From: Rhodopseudomonas palustris
Lineage (GTDB): Bacteria > Pseudomonadota > Alphaproteobacteria > Rhizobiales > Xanthobacteraceae
Length of the DNA stretch: 64,000 nucleotides
Direction of reading: 5' to 3'
Assembly: GCF_003226555.1 (NCBI RefSeq)
Contig: NZ_QKQS01000023.1
Span: 563,263 to 627,262 of the forward strand
A model generated the notes under the pieces. The model was not told where the DNA came from and searched no databases. It was given only the letters and a program-made list of their open reading frames with translations. A program made the translations under genes and the position numbers. Below, in pieces: positions 9,747 through 18,086 of this stretch (its first letter is position 1; each line of letters opens with the position of its first letter).

Positions 9747-9767
9747 GCAAGCCGAGCGGCATCACGC

Positions 9768-11111
9768 TTACTTGCGCACGCAGATCACACGGACGACGCT
9801 GGCTTTGATGTCCTTGGCACTGCCTTCGGCCGGCCTGACGCCGACGCCGGCGAGATAGCCGCGGACCGTATCGGCGGAAATCAGCGCCGCCTGCGGCGCC
9901 GCTGCGCTATCGGCGGGTCCCGCGACGAGTGGCAGACGCAGCGTGGTCAGCCCAGCGAAACGACCGTCCGCATCTCGGGCCGGCGCACCAGAAAAGCCGA
10001 GGCTCGGCGCCGGCGTCACGGCCAGCCCTCCGGCGCTCCCGGCCGGAGTGACTTGGGCCTTGACCGAGGTGACGGCCGCGCCGCCGCCCTGGTTCTGCGG
10101 ATCGGCGACGCCTGTGATCTCGACAGCTCCGGGCTTGGCCGCGCCGCCGCCGATCGGCAGCGGCTTCAGCTCGGACGCACCATAGATCCGCAGCAGCGCC
10201 AGCTCGTGCTCCTTGCTGCGATCGGCCAGATCGGCAGGGCCAAAGCCGGCGACCACGATCGACAGACAGCCCTCGACCGCTTCGCGATCGGCCAGGATGG
10301 CGCCATCGCCGCCGACGATCGTGCCGGTCGAATACTCGACCTTCTTGCGCGGCGGCGGGCCGCTCTGCACGCCGGCCGGGAACGGATTGTAGGCGCTCGA
10401 CATCGCGACCACGACCGACTGCATCATGCCTTCGGTGGCCTGATCGTACAGCACGGTGAGGATGCGGACCTCGGCATCCTTGAAACTGCCGCGGATATAG
10501 AACTTCTTCTGGTTCTGAGTGCCCGACAGCACGAAGAAGTCGGGCTTGACCGCGCTGTATTCGACCTTGCGGCCAGGCTCCTTCTTCTCCTTGTCGGCGA
10601 GCTTGGCGATCGAGACGCCCGCCTCCTTGCGCCGCGACAGCGTCACCTGGATCGTGCCGGTGGACGAATTCCACCGGGTGCCGTCGGCATCGGAGACCTG
10701 TTGCGGCACCAGCCGGGTCGGCACGCCGAGCCGCGCGCCGGTGACCGGATCGGACACCAGCTTCCAGCCAACGCTGGCCTGCAGCTTGCGCGCCGCCTGA
10801 GCGAGTTGCCCGCGCTCCTGCGGATTGAGCACGCCGGTCGGCTTGTGGCCCTGGTTGGTCTGGAATTGCTTGATCGCGGCGATCATCCGGTCGGACACGT
10901 CGCCGTTGATCAGGCCGTTGTAATCGCCGGTCCAGGCGAGATCGGACTGGATCGCCTGGCGCTCGCCCTGCGCCAAGGTCTTGGCGGTCTCCGCAGGCGT
11001 CTGCGCCGCAGGAGACGCCGCCGCGGCCTGCTTCGGCGCGGCGTGTGCGCCATGCGCCGCCAGGGTGGCGGCACCGGCGACGATCAGGGTTGCAGCCAGC
11101 ATCGATCTCAT
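9768..11111 (-). CDS. Secreted peptidoglycan-binding protein with degenerate trypsin-like domain
   Basis: 447 residues from ATG 11111, which gives a clean signal peptide (MRSMLAATLIVAGAATLAAH...AHA). Next comes a peptidoglycan-binding-1-like helical repeat (DYNGLINGDVSDRMIAAIKQ), a beta-rich middle, and a C-terminal S1/trypsin-like fold. The usual protease landmarks are altered. Where S1C proteases read TNAHVVEGC this has ADREAVEGC. The Asp segment reads EHELALLRI. The Ser segment is GFSGAPARDADG. The Ser may remain, but His and Asp appear lost, so I infer a non-catalytic periplasmic protein. The gene is divergent from the MoeB-like gene. Confidence 0.75.
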   Translation of the reverse strand: MRSMLAATLIVAGAATLAAHGAHAAPKQAAAASPAAQTPAETAKTLAQGERQAIQSDLAWTGDYNGLINGDVSDRMIAAIKQFQTNQGHKPTGVLNPQERGQLAQAARKLQASVGWKLVSDPVTGARLGVPTRLVPQQVSDADGTRWNSSTGTIQVTLSRRKEAGVSIAKLADKEKKEPGRKVEYSAVKPDFFVLSGTQNQKKFYIRGSFKDAEVRILTVLYDQATEGMMQSVVVAMSSAYNPFPAGVQSGPPPRKKVEYSTGTIVGGDGAILADREAVEGCLSIVVAGFGPADLADRSKEHELALLRIYGASELKPLPIGGGAAKPGAVEITGVADPQNQGGGAAVTSVKAQVTPAGSAGGLAVTPAPSLGFSGAPARDADGRFAGLTTLRLPLVAGPADSAAAPQAALISADTVRGYLAGVGVRPAEGSAKDIKASVVRVICVRK

Positions 11112-11308
11112 GACAATTCCCGAGCAAGGTTGCGCCATGCGCAAATAACCACAACCGCTTGGTCGGCGCCAACGTTGCGCCGGTTCGATGCGCAGCACCG
11201 AGGCGACGGCTTACCCGCCGGAGAGGATGAGCCGGATGCGCGTCCTCCAAATGACGGTGCAAATGTCGGTGCCGGTGTGGCCGTGGAAGTGAAGGATACC
11301 ATCCGATC

Positions 11309-12109
11309 ATGCTGAGTGCCGAGGAACTGGAACGCTACGCCCGCCACATCGTCCTCCGCGATGTCGGCGGCCCCGGGCAGGCGGCGCTGAAGAGCGCGCG
11401 GGTGCTGGTGGTCGGTGCCGGCGGGCTCGGCGCGCCGGCGCTGATGTATCTGGCCGCCGCCGGGATCGGCACGCTCGATATCGTCGACGACGACATCGTC
11501 ACGCTGTCGAACCTGCAGCGCCAGGTCATCCACGCCACGCCGGACATCGGCGCCCGCAAGGCCGACAGCGCCGCGAGCCGGATCCTTGCGCTCAATCCCA
11601 ACGTTCGCGTGGTGCCGCACCGGGTGCGGCTCGACGGCTCCAACGTGCTGGCGCTGATCGGCGGCTGCGACCTGGTGCTCGACGGCTCGGACAATTTTGC
11701 CACGCGCTATCTGGTGTCGGACGCCTGCTATCTGGCCAAGAAGCCGTTGATCACCGCAGCGCTCGGCCAGTTCGACGGATCACTGACCACGATCCGCGCC
11801 CACGAACGCAACGCCGCCGGCGAGCCCAACCCGACCTATCGCTGCCTGTTTCCCGAACCGCCGCCGGCCGGCACTGTGCCGAGCTGCGAAGAAGCCGGGG
11901 TGATGGGCGCGCTCCCCGGCATGCTCGGCTCGATGATGGCGCTGGAGGCGATCCGCGAAATCGTCGGCTTCGGTGAAGGCCTGGTCGGACGGCTGGTGAT
12001 GATCGATGCCCGCGCCATGCGGTTCGAAACGCTGCGCTACAGCCGCGACCCGCAAAATCCGCTGAACGGCGATGCGCCGACGATCACCGATCTGAGCCGG
12101 CACGTTTGA
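11309..12109 (+). CDS. MoeB/ThiF/HesA-type adenylyltransferase (E1-like)
   Basis: Activates the C-terminus of a ubiquitin-like sulfur carrier (MoaD or ThiS) by adenylation, for molybdopterin or thiamine sulfur transfer, in the cytoplasm. 266 residues. It shows the N-terminal YARHIVLRDVGGPGQ, the nucleotide loop VVGAGGLGAPA, DDDIVTLSNLQRQ, DGSDNFATRY and the catalytic-Cys segment PSCEEAGVMG. There is no C-terminal rhodanese domain. MoeB and ThiF cannot be told apart from sequence alone, and no carrier protein gene lies beside it. Confidence 0.88.
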   Translation: MLSAEELERYARHIVLRDVGGPGQAALKSARVLVVGAGGLGAPALMYLAAAGIGTLDIVDDDIVTLSNLQRQVIHATPDIGARKADSAASRILALNPNVRVVPHRVRLDGSNVLALIGGCDLVLDGSDNFATRYLVSDACYLAKKPLITAALGQFDGSLTTIRAHERNAAGEPNPTYRCLFPEPPPAGTVPSCEEAGVMGALPGMLGSMMALEAIREIVGFGEGLVGRLVMIDARAMRFETLRYSRDPQNPLNGDAPTITDLSRHV

Positions 12110-12232
12110 GCCGCGCCCTGGCCTGAGAGCTGCGCCACGTTGGCTCTGGACAGCGCGAGCGCTTCGCAGGCATCACTGTTCGAGCGCCGATGAATCGGCG
12201 AGACGGTGAGGACGGCGGAGGGGCAGACCCAG

Positions 12233-13921
12233 ATGGCGGGCACGGCGAAGCGCGGGCTGTTTTCCGGCGAAGGAATCGCGGCACCGCTGCGGCACGCGCT
12301 GTTCCGGCGGATCTGGCTGGCGAGCCTGTTGTCCAATCTCGGCCTGATGATCAACGGCGTCGGCGCCGCCTGGGCGATGACGCAGATGACCGCGTCAGCC
12401 GACAAAGTGGCGCTGGTGCAGACCGCCCTGATGCTGCCGATCATGCTGGTGGCGATGCCGGCCGGCGCGATCGCCGACATGTACGACCGCCGCCTGGTGG
12501 CGCTCGCAGCGCTTGGGATCGGTCTCAGCGGCGCCACGACACTTGCGGCGCTGGCCTATCTCGGCCTAGTGACGCCGAATACCTTGCTGCTGTTCTGTTT
12601 CGTGATCGGCACCGGCATGGCGCTGTTCGGCCCGTCCTGGCAGGCCTCGGTGTCCGAGCAGGTGCCGCCCGAAACGCTGCCGGCCGCGGTGGCGCTGAAC
12701 GGCATCAGCTACAATATCGCGCGCAGTTTCGGCCCGGCGGTCGGCGGCATCGTGGTGGCAGCGGCCGGCGCCGTGGCGGCCTTCGCCGCCAATGCGATAC
12801 TGTATCTGCCGCTGCTAATCGTGCTGCTGCTGTGGCGGCGGGAGAGCGAGCCGCCGCGGCTGCCGCCGGAGCGGCTGAACCGCGCGATCGTGTCCGGCGT
12901 GCGCTACATCACCAACTCACCGGCGATCCGCATCGTGCTGATCCGCACGCTGGTGACCGGCATCGCCGGCAGCTCGGTGCTGGCCCTGATGCCACTGGTG
13001 GCGCGCGACCTGCTGCACAGCGGCGCCGAGACCTACGGGCTGCTGCTCGGCGCCTTCGGCATCGGCGCGGTGATCGGCGCACTCAATGTCGGGATCGCGC
13101 GGCAGCGTCTGAGCAGCGAAGCCGCGGTCCGGCTGTGTGCGATGATCATGGGCGTCGCCATGGCGGTGGTCGCGATCAGCCGCTCGCCGCTGCTGACCGC
13201 CGCCGCATTGGTGATCGCCGGCGCGGTGTGGATGCTGGCGATCGCGCTGTTCAATATCGGCGTGCAACTGTCGGCGCCGCGCTGGGTCGCGGGACGTTCG
13301 CTGGCGGCGTTCCAAGCGTCGATCTCCGGCGGCATCGCGATCGGAAGCTGGGGCTGGGGCCATGTCGCCGACCTGTCCGGGGTCGCGCCGTCGATGCTGC
13401 TGTCGGGGCTGGCGATGCTGGCCTCGCCGGTGCTCGCCTTTCTGCTGCCGATGCCGCCGGTCGGCACCCGCACCGAAGACGCAGAGCTGCTGGACGACCC
13501 AGAGGTCAAGCTGGCGCTGACGTCGCGCAGCGGTCCGGTGGTGATCGAGATCGACTATCGCGTCGACGCCGACGAAGCCCGCCCGTTTCACAACGTGATG
13601 CAGGAAGTACAGCTCAGCCGCCAGCGCAACGGCGCCTATGGCTGGTCGATCGCCCGCGACGTCGCCGACCCTGAATTGTGGACCGAACGCTATCACTGCC
13701 CGACTTGGCTCGATTACTTGCGCCAGCGGAGCCGCTCGACCCAGGACGACCGCGCGTTGCACCGGCGCGCCATCGCATTCCATCGCGGTCCGGAGCCGGT
13801 ACGGGTGCGGCGGATGCTGGAGCGGCCGTTCGGCTCGGTTCGCTGGAAAGAAGAATCGCCCGATCGCGCCGCCGCGACGGAGGTGCTGCCGGTCGCCGGC
13901 GTCAGCGGCGGGTCGACCTAA
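12233..13921 (+). CDS. MFS exporter of the EntS-like MFS_3 family with soluble C-terminal extension
   Basis: Inner-membrane major-facilitator transporter of about 562 residues. The first 420 hold about 12 hydrophobic segments, including MTQMTASADKVALVQTAL and the A-like motif GAIADMYDRR. The last 140 residues are soluble (VVIEIDYRVDADEARPFHN...LWTERYHCPTWLDYLRQ) and resemble an antibiotic-biosynthesis-monooxygenase-like ferredoxin fold. That combination is known in the MFS_3/DUF894 family. I chose ATG 12233 because GGCGGAGGGG lies about 10 bases upstream; an in-frame GTG is at 12206. Substrate unknown; family members export siderophores or drugs. Confidence 0.85.
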   Translation: MAGTAKRGLFSGEGIAAPLRHALFRRIWLASLLSNLGLMINGVGAAWAMTQMTASADKVALVQTALMLPIMLVAMPAGAIADMYDRRLVALAALGIGLSGATTLAALAYLGLVTPNTLLLFCFVIGTGMALFGPSWQASVSEQVPPETLPAAVALNGISYNIARSFGPAVGGIVVAAAGAVAAFAANAILYLPLLIVLLLWRRESEPPRLPPERLNRAIVSGVRYITNSPAIRIVLIRTLVTGIAGSSVLALMPLVARDLLHSGAETYGLLLGAFGIGAVIGALNVGIARQRLSSEAAVRLCAMIMGVAMAVVAISRSPLLTAAALVIAGAVWMLAIALFNIGVQLSAPRWVAGRSLAAFQASISGGIAIGSWGWGHVADLSGVAPSMLLSGLAMLASPVLAFLLPMPPVGTRTEDAELLDDPEVKLALTSRSGPVVIEIDYRVDADEARPFHNVMQEVQLSRQRNGAYGWSIARDVADPELWTERYHCPTWLDYLRQRSRSTQDDRALHRRAIAFHRGPEPVRVRRMLERPFGSVRWKEESPDRAAATEVLPVAGVSGGST

Positions 13922-13973
13922 TCACATCCCGCGCACAATCATTGCTTCGTCGCCATGCGTCCCGCAGGGACAC

Positions 13974-14204
13974 TTACTGCCCGTGGTCGGCCAGCACCTT
14001 GGCGCATTTGGCGCTGAGCTTGGCACGGTGTTGCTGCAGGCAGTTCAGGATCGCGCCGTCGGATTCGTTCATCACCGCGCGGCAAAACCGCGACACATCG
14101 CGACCGCAGCCGGGATCGGGGCGGCGTTGCTCCTGCGCCTGTGATGGTCCGGCAATCAGGGCCAGTGAAATCATCGGGACAATGAACCTCAGCATGCCTC
14201 TCAT
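13974..14204 (-). CDS. Small secreted cysteine-rich repeat protein
   Basis: 76 residues from ATG 14204 (or 14195). It starts with a signal peptide (MLRFIVPMISLALIAGPSQAQ) and continues into a short Cys-rich segment: CGRDVSRFCRAVMN, then ILNCLQQHRAKLSAKC. This spacing matches the small 'cysteine rich repeat' (GLG1-like) proteins common in Rhizobiales. Likely periplasmic; function unknown. Confidence 0.7.
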   Translation of the reverse strand: MRGMLRFIVPMISLALIAGPSQAQEQRRPDPGCGRDVSRFCRAVMNESDGAILNCLQQHRAKLSAKCAKVLADHGQ

Positions 14205-14328
14205 CCAAGTCTGAACGGGTTGCGTCGAGCCCCTGGTCAATGCCGATCGGACATCGCCGTTCCCGGCAATCACGCTCTGCTGCGTCGCACTTACCCGTTG
14301 CGAAAAACCCGGGTCGCGTCCAACAAAC

Positions 14329-14670
14329 CTACCCGTCGCTCGGAACGATCACAGTGGGATGCGTCATCTCGACGACGTCCTTGGCTTGGTCGGTGAGCAC
14401 CCGGAATTGCGTCTGCAGGAATTCGGTCTGGATCCGGACGACGTCCTGAAAATCCTTGGCGTGCAGGAGCTGCTGGGAAAAATCGAAGGTGGCCTGGACG
14501 TTACGGTCGACGTAGCCCTTCAGCGCGTTGGCTTGACTGCTCTGGCCCATCGGAACCACCGACATGCTCTTGCTGATGAACTCGAGGTAGTTGGTCATCG
14601 CGCCGCGCGCCTGATCGAGGTTCTTGGTCATCATGTTCAGGATGACGTCGGACGAGTTCTTCTCTGCCAT
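14329..14670 (-). CDS. Phasin-family protein
   Basis: 113 residues from ATG 14670, preceded by GAGGAG. The sequence is helical and amphipathic: NMMTKNLDQARGAMTNYLEF, then NALKGYVDRNVQATFDF, LLHAKDFQDVVRIQTEFLQ and a Q/A-rich coiled end. This is the phasin pattern; phasins coat polyhydroxyalkanoate granules. The gene stands alone; no PHA synthase lies nearby. Confidence 0.85.
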   Translation of the reverse strand: MAEKNSSDVILNMMTKNLDQARGAMTNYLEFISKSMSVVPMGQSSQANALKGYVDRNVQATFDFSQQLLHAKDFQDVVRIQTEFLQTQFRVLTDQAKDVVEMTHPTVIVPSDG

Positions 14671-14831
14671 CTCGATCTCCTCGAGGCTCCCCAGCTGAAC
14701 CAGCACACCAGATGGCCGCACGACCGGGCGCCCCTGTGCACACTCTTTGCGCGCGTCCATGATCGCAAAATCTGCAGCGCCGTCCAGTACTAACTGATCA
14801 GCCCTTAAATATGCCTAACCGCCGACACGCG

Positions 14832-14868
14832 AACGGCGGGCGTGGGGCGCCCCACACCCGCCGTTTTC
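14832..14868. terminator. Long GC-rich hairpin terminator
   Basis: AACGGCGGG (14832-14840) pairs with CCCGCCGTT (14857-14865), and the stem continues inward as GTGGGG/CCCCAC with one mismatch. TTTT (14864-14867) follows on the plus strand. It separates two minus-strand genes and probably isolates the phasin unit from the membrane-protein gene upstream. Confidence 0.7.
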
Positions 14869-14911
14869 GACATCGTCGTCGCACACGCCGAGCAGACCGC
14901 GCGGCGCGGAA

Positions 14912-15316
14912 TTAGTTGAAGCGCGCGCGGTCGAGCTGATCCATGCCCTTCTGCGAGCGGTAAATCTCCAGGCAGTACCAGGCCAGCACGACCAGCGTGC
15001 CGATGCGCACCACCGAGGTCGGCAGCATCAGGCTGAGCGCGACGATCAGAAGCGGCACCGCCGCGGCCTTCACCACCTTGGTGCGGTCTTCGAAGATCGG
15101 GAAGAACCAGACCTTGTTCTCCGCCGCCCAGAACGGCGGCTTGACACGCTGCAGGCCATAGCGCGACCAGGTGTCCTTGAAGCCGAGCTCGCGGGCCCAC
15201 ACCAGATACAGCGTGACCCAGAACGCCAGGAAGGCGACCACGACGGACATCGGCCCGGCGGCGAAGCCGATGAGTAGCAGCACTGCGACGGCAAGTGCGA
15301 TGAACCAGTTTTGCAT
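14912..15316 (-). CDS. Small integral membrane protein, unknown function
   Basis: 134 residues with about four hydrophobic segments: WFIALAVAVLLLIGFAAG, VVVAFLAFWVTLYLVWA, AAVPLLIVALSLMLP and IGTLVVLAWYCLEIY. Between TM2 and TM3 is a charged loop rich in aromatic residues (PPFWAAENKVWFFP). I recognise no family. It lies 78 bases downstream of the small secreted protein gene on the same strand, so they may share a transcript. Confidence 0.7.
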   Translation of the reverse strand: MQNWFIALAVAVLLLIGFAAGPMSVVVAFLAFWVTLYLVWARELGFKDTWSRYGLQRVKPPFWAAENKVWFFPIFEDRTKVVKAAAVPLLIVALSLMLPTSVVRIGTLVVLAWYCLEIYRSQKGMDQLDRARFN

Positions 15317-15394
15317 CGGAGAGAACCTTTGAGACTGACGGGAGCCCGCGGGTGCTTGATTCAGCCGCCGGCTCCCAGAAGCGAACTGCCTGCG

Positions 15395-15736
15395 TTATTT
15401 GCGGGCGCAGGACACCACGATGGTGGAGGAGCTCGGGCCGCAGCTCGCGGTCATCTGCCCGTTCTCCAAAGAAAGGTTGTCGCTGAACTTGGCGCTGCTC
15501 GGACCGATGCAGATCGCGGAGATCAGCGCTTCGTCGGCCTCGCACGAGGTCGGGCAGCCGTTGGACGAGCAGGTCGACGAGGTCACGGTGCGGAAGGCGC
15601 TGACCGGCGGCGCCACCGGCGTGGCGGCGACAGCAGGTTCGATCAACGCAGGATGCGGCACGCCGACCTGGTTCACCACAGACAATGCAGCGACGAACGC
15701 AATGGCACCGAACAAGATCATCGTTGAGGAGCGCAT
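15395..15736 (-). CDS. Small secreted Cys-containing protein, unknown function
   Basis: 113 residues from ATG 15736, with GGAGG four bases upstream. A signal peptide (MRSSTMILFGAIAFVAALSVVNQ) is followed by a proline/alanine linker. The C-terminal part has six cysteines (STCSSNGCPTSCEAD, AICIGPSS, ASCGPSSS, VSCARK), which suggests disulfide bonds in the periplasm. No family recognised. Confidence 0.65.
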   Translation of the reverse strand: MRSSTMILFGAIAFVAALSVVNQVGVPHPALIEPAVAATPVAPPVSAFRTVTSSTCSSNGCPTSCEADEALISAICIGPSSAKFSDNLSLENGQMTASCGPSSSTIVVSCARK

Positions 15737-16536
15737 ACTACCTCCATACCTGTTGGAATTATCACCAGACGGTTTGCAACTGCAGCATGTTATCAACACC
15801 TCGGAATTTCAACAGGCGCAAGTTTCAGCACGCTTAAGGGCCGGGCAACTACGACTAAGGGTGAAGCCTCCGCCGAGCTGCTCGCGCGACAGCACGCGCC
15901 GACGGCGGCTTGATCACGACCGTCGACATCGATCACGGACCTTTAGCGGCGGACCGCTTGCAATGTTACCGTCGCTCACCGAATTGCGCGAGTTGGTGAT
16001 TTGCCGGACAAGCGGCCACTTCGAACAGCGAGTCCAATCCGTCGGCAGAATTAGGACCGATGGCGCAGCGACGCGACACACACCAAGTCGCACATGCGGG
16101 CATGATGACCGTGACGACGGGCGGCGGCGATCGCGATCGTTGCGCAGACGGCGACCGTCTTTGATTCGGGATTTCCCGGACAGAGCCGCGACGGGATTCA
16201 GCTCCGCGAATCGCTTCTCTGCAGATCGGACCGCCGTCCTCGACACATCATCCTGCTCGGCTCGACAAGCGGAGAGGTTGCACGGTTTCCGCCGCAGGAC
16301 TCGGATCAGAACGAATGATTGTCCGGCCTGCCGAACCTGTCAGCGAATCGATAGGTTCAGGGGCCTACAACATGCCGTGCCGCATCTGTCCCAACTGAGC
16401 CGCACTGGCTGCCGCGACATCAAGGCGGCCGGGCGCGCTCAAAAAGTCGGCGCCAACCGCCGCCGAAGATTCAAGCTCTGATCGACGACGGGATCCGCGT
16501 GTTTCTCGCCGCCTATCGCAACCCTGAAGTTCCATC
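15737..16536. other. 800-bp stretch without a supported gene
   Basis: Open frames cross this stretch on both strands but are low-complexity Arg/Ser/Thr-rich shadows with no family likeness and no good ribosome binding site. I see no repeat, transposase remnant or RNA fold that stands out. It probably holds the 5' regions of the genes on either side, and possibly a decayed gene I cannot identify. Confidence 0.5.
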
Positions 16537-17433
16537 ATGAACAATGCACTTCTGCTCAAACTGCATCGCTGGACCAGTCTCGTGTTCGCGCTGCCGCTGC
16601 TCGCCATCATCGTCACCGGACTGATCCTGTCGGTCGAGCCGATGCTGCAAGCTCGCGGCCTGCCCGCCGGAACGCTCGATGCTGCCCGCCTCACCGGCCT
16701 GATCGAACGCTACGATCCGCAAGGCCAGGCCCGCGGGCTCGCCATCAACGCCACCGGCCAGCAGATGCGATTGCTCGGCATCAAGACGCTGCCGATCGAT
16801 CTGGCGACTGGCGAAGCTGCGGCCGCGAGCGACACCACCGGCGACCTGCTGCTGTGGGCACGCCGCACGCACGAGCGGCTGCTCGGCTACGAATGGCTGG
16901 TGATCGGCTCGACGATCGCGATGACCGTGCTGATGACGATCGGCGTGCTGATGGGCTTGCCCCGGCTGCGCAACAGCCTCGCCGGCTGGCACAAGGGCGC
17001 CGCGTGGTTCACGCTGCCGCTGCTGCTGCTCAGTCCGCTGACCGCGCTGTGCATGGCTGCCGGGCTGACGTTTTCCAGTGGCCCGCCGCCGGCGCGGATG
17101 ACGATCAAGCTGTCCGATGCGGTGCAACAGATCGCGCAGTCGCACGACGTCTCGCATCTAGCGATGATCGCCAATCGCGGCGGACGGATGATGGCCCGGA
17201 TCTACGAAGACGGCGAACTGCGCGCCTATACCTTTGCGCCGGACGGCGTCACGGCGTTGCCGCGCAACTGGCCGCGGCTGCTGCATGAAGGCAACTGGTC
17301 GACGTGGCTGTCCGGCACGCTCAACGTCATCACCTCGGTGGTGCTGCTCGGCCTGCTGATCACCGGCGTCTGGCTATGGACCCGGCGCAAGCTGCGGCGT
17401 CGCCCGCAGCGTCCGGCTACGCAACCGGCCTGA
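16537..17433 (+). CDS. PepSY-associated TM (PiuB-like) inner-membrane protein
   Basis: 298 residues. It starts LLKLHRWTSLVFALPLLAIIVTGL, the classic first helix of PepSY-TM proteins. Two more TM pairs follow (IGSTIAMTVLMTIGVLMGL, TLPLLLLSPLTALCMAAGL), then a periplasmic PepSY-like domain and a last helix (TSVVLLGLLITGVWLW) before a basic tail. The family is often linked to siderophore uptake or ferric-reductase function. No TonB receptor gene lies beside it here, so the role is open. Confidence 0.8.
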   Translation: MNNALLLKLHRWTSLVFALPLLAIIVTGLILSVEPMLQARGLPAGTLDAARLTGLIERYDPQGQARGLAINATGQQMRLLGIKTLPIDLATGEAAAASDTTGDLLLWARRTHERLLGYEWLVIGSTIAMTVLMTIGVLMGLPRLRNSLAGWHKGAAWFTLPLLLLSPLTALCMAAGLTFSSGPPPARMTIKLSDAVQQIAQSHDVSHLAMIANRGGRMMARIYEDGELRAYTFAPDGVTALPRNWPRLLHEGNWSTWLSGTLNVITSVVLLGLLITGVWLWTRRKLRRRPQRPATQPA

Positions 17434-17568
17434 AACAGCTCAGACCACTCACTCGCAGGATTGAGAATAGTCTAACCGGTTCGCTCAAATTGCACCGAAG
17501 CGGTGCACGGATCGTTGGGAGGTGCGGGCGTCTTCTGCCTGCACCTTTCCGCCGCAACGAGCGTGTCC

Positions 17569-17979
17569 ATGTCCAGCATTTCGTCGATCGCCGTCTCCGG
17601 CCTGAAAGCAGCGACCCGCCGGTTGGAAGTCTCGGCCAGCAATGTCGCCAATCAGCAATCCACCGGCGCGCTGCCCGACACGAACGGCAAGGTCCCGGCC
17701 GGAGCACAGCAGCCCTACAGGCCGCTGCAGGTCAACCAGACCGACGCGCCGACCGGCGGCACCCAGACCAGCCTCGGCACCTCCTCGCCTGCCACTGTGC
17801 CCGTCTCCGATCCGCAAGCGCCATTCGCCAATGCCGACGGCATGGTGGCGGCGCCGAACGTCGATCTGGCGCAGGAATTCATCGGACAGATGGTCGCCAA
17901 ATACAGCTACGCGGCCAACCTCGCGACATTGAAGGCCGACAAGGCCATGACCAAGTCGCTGCTCGACGCGACGGTGTAG
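17569..17979 (+). CDS. FlgC-like flagellar rod-family protein (orphan)
   Basis: 136 residues from ATG 17569. The N-terminus (MSSISSIAVSGLKAATRRLEVSASNVANQQ) is the FlgB/FlgC/FlgG rod N-domain, with the family hallmark SNVAN. The C-terminus (NVDLAQEFIGQMVAKYSYAANLATLKADK) is the rod C-terminal heptad helix. The middle is short and Pro/Thr-rich. No other flagellar genes lie in the window, so it is an isolated paralogue or relic. A small hairpin (17491-17507) lies upstream. Confidence 0.75.
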   Translation: MSSISSIAVSGLKAATRRLEVSASNVANQQSTGALPDTNGKVPAGAQQPYRPLQVNQTDAPTGGTQTSLGTSSPATVPVSDPQAPFANADGMVAAPNVDLAQEFIGQMVAKYSYAANLATLKADKAMTKSLLDATV

Positions 17980-18020
17980 AATCCCGCGCTCCCGCCATTG
18001 AGAGATGGCGAGGCCGACGG

Positions 18021-18054
18021 AGCAATCCAGCGCAGTACACGGCGCTGGATTGCT
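18021..18054. repeat. Intergenic palindrome, REP-like
   Basis: A 13-bp arm (18021-18033) pairs perfectly with 18042-18054 around an 8-base loop. It lies between converging genes and is followed by TTCGCTACGCTTGCAATGG. From memory this resembles dispersed intergenic palindromes of Bradyrhizobium/Rhodopseudomonas genomes. It may also act as a terminator. Confidence 0.5.
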
Positions 18055-18086
18055 TCGCTACGCTTGCAATGGCGATAGGCCTCGAA

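Noticed and set aside
8880-9767. Chromosome origin region (mutM lies near rpsT-dnaA in some relatives)
   Set aside because: No rpsT, dnaA or clustered DnaA boxes seen here.
15399-16481. 360-codon plus-strand open frame
   Set aside because: It overlaps the secreted-protein gene and has a low-complexity Arg/Ser/Thr-rich composition with no family motif.
17491-17507. 7-bp hairpin upstream of the FlgC-like gene
   Set aside because: Short, no T-tract and no gene context to give it a role.
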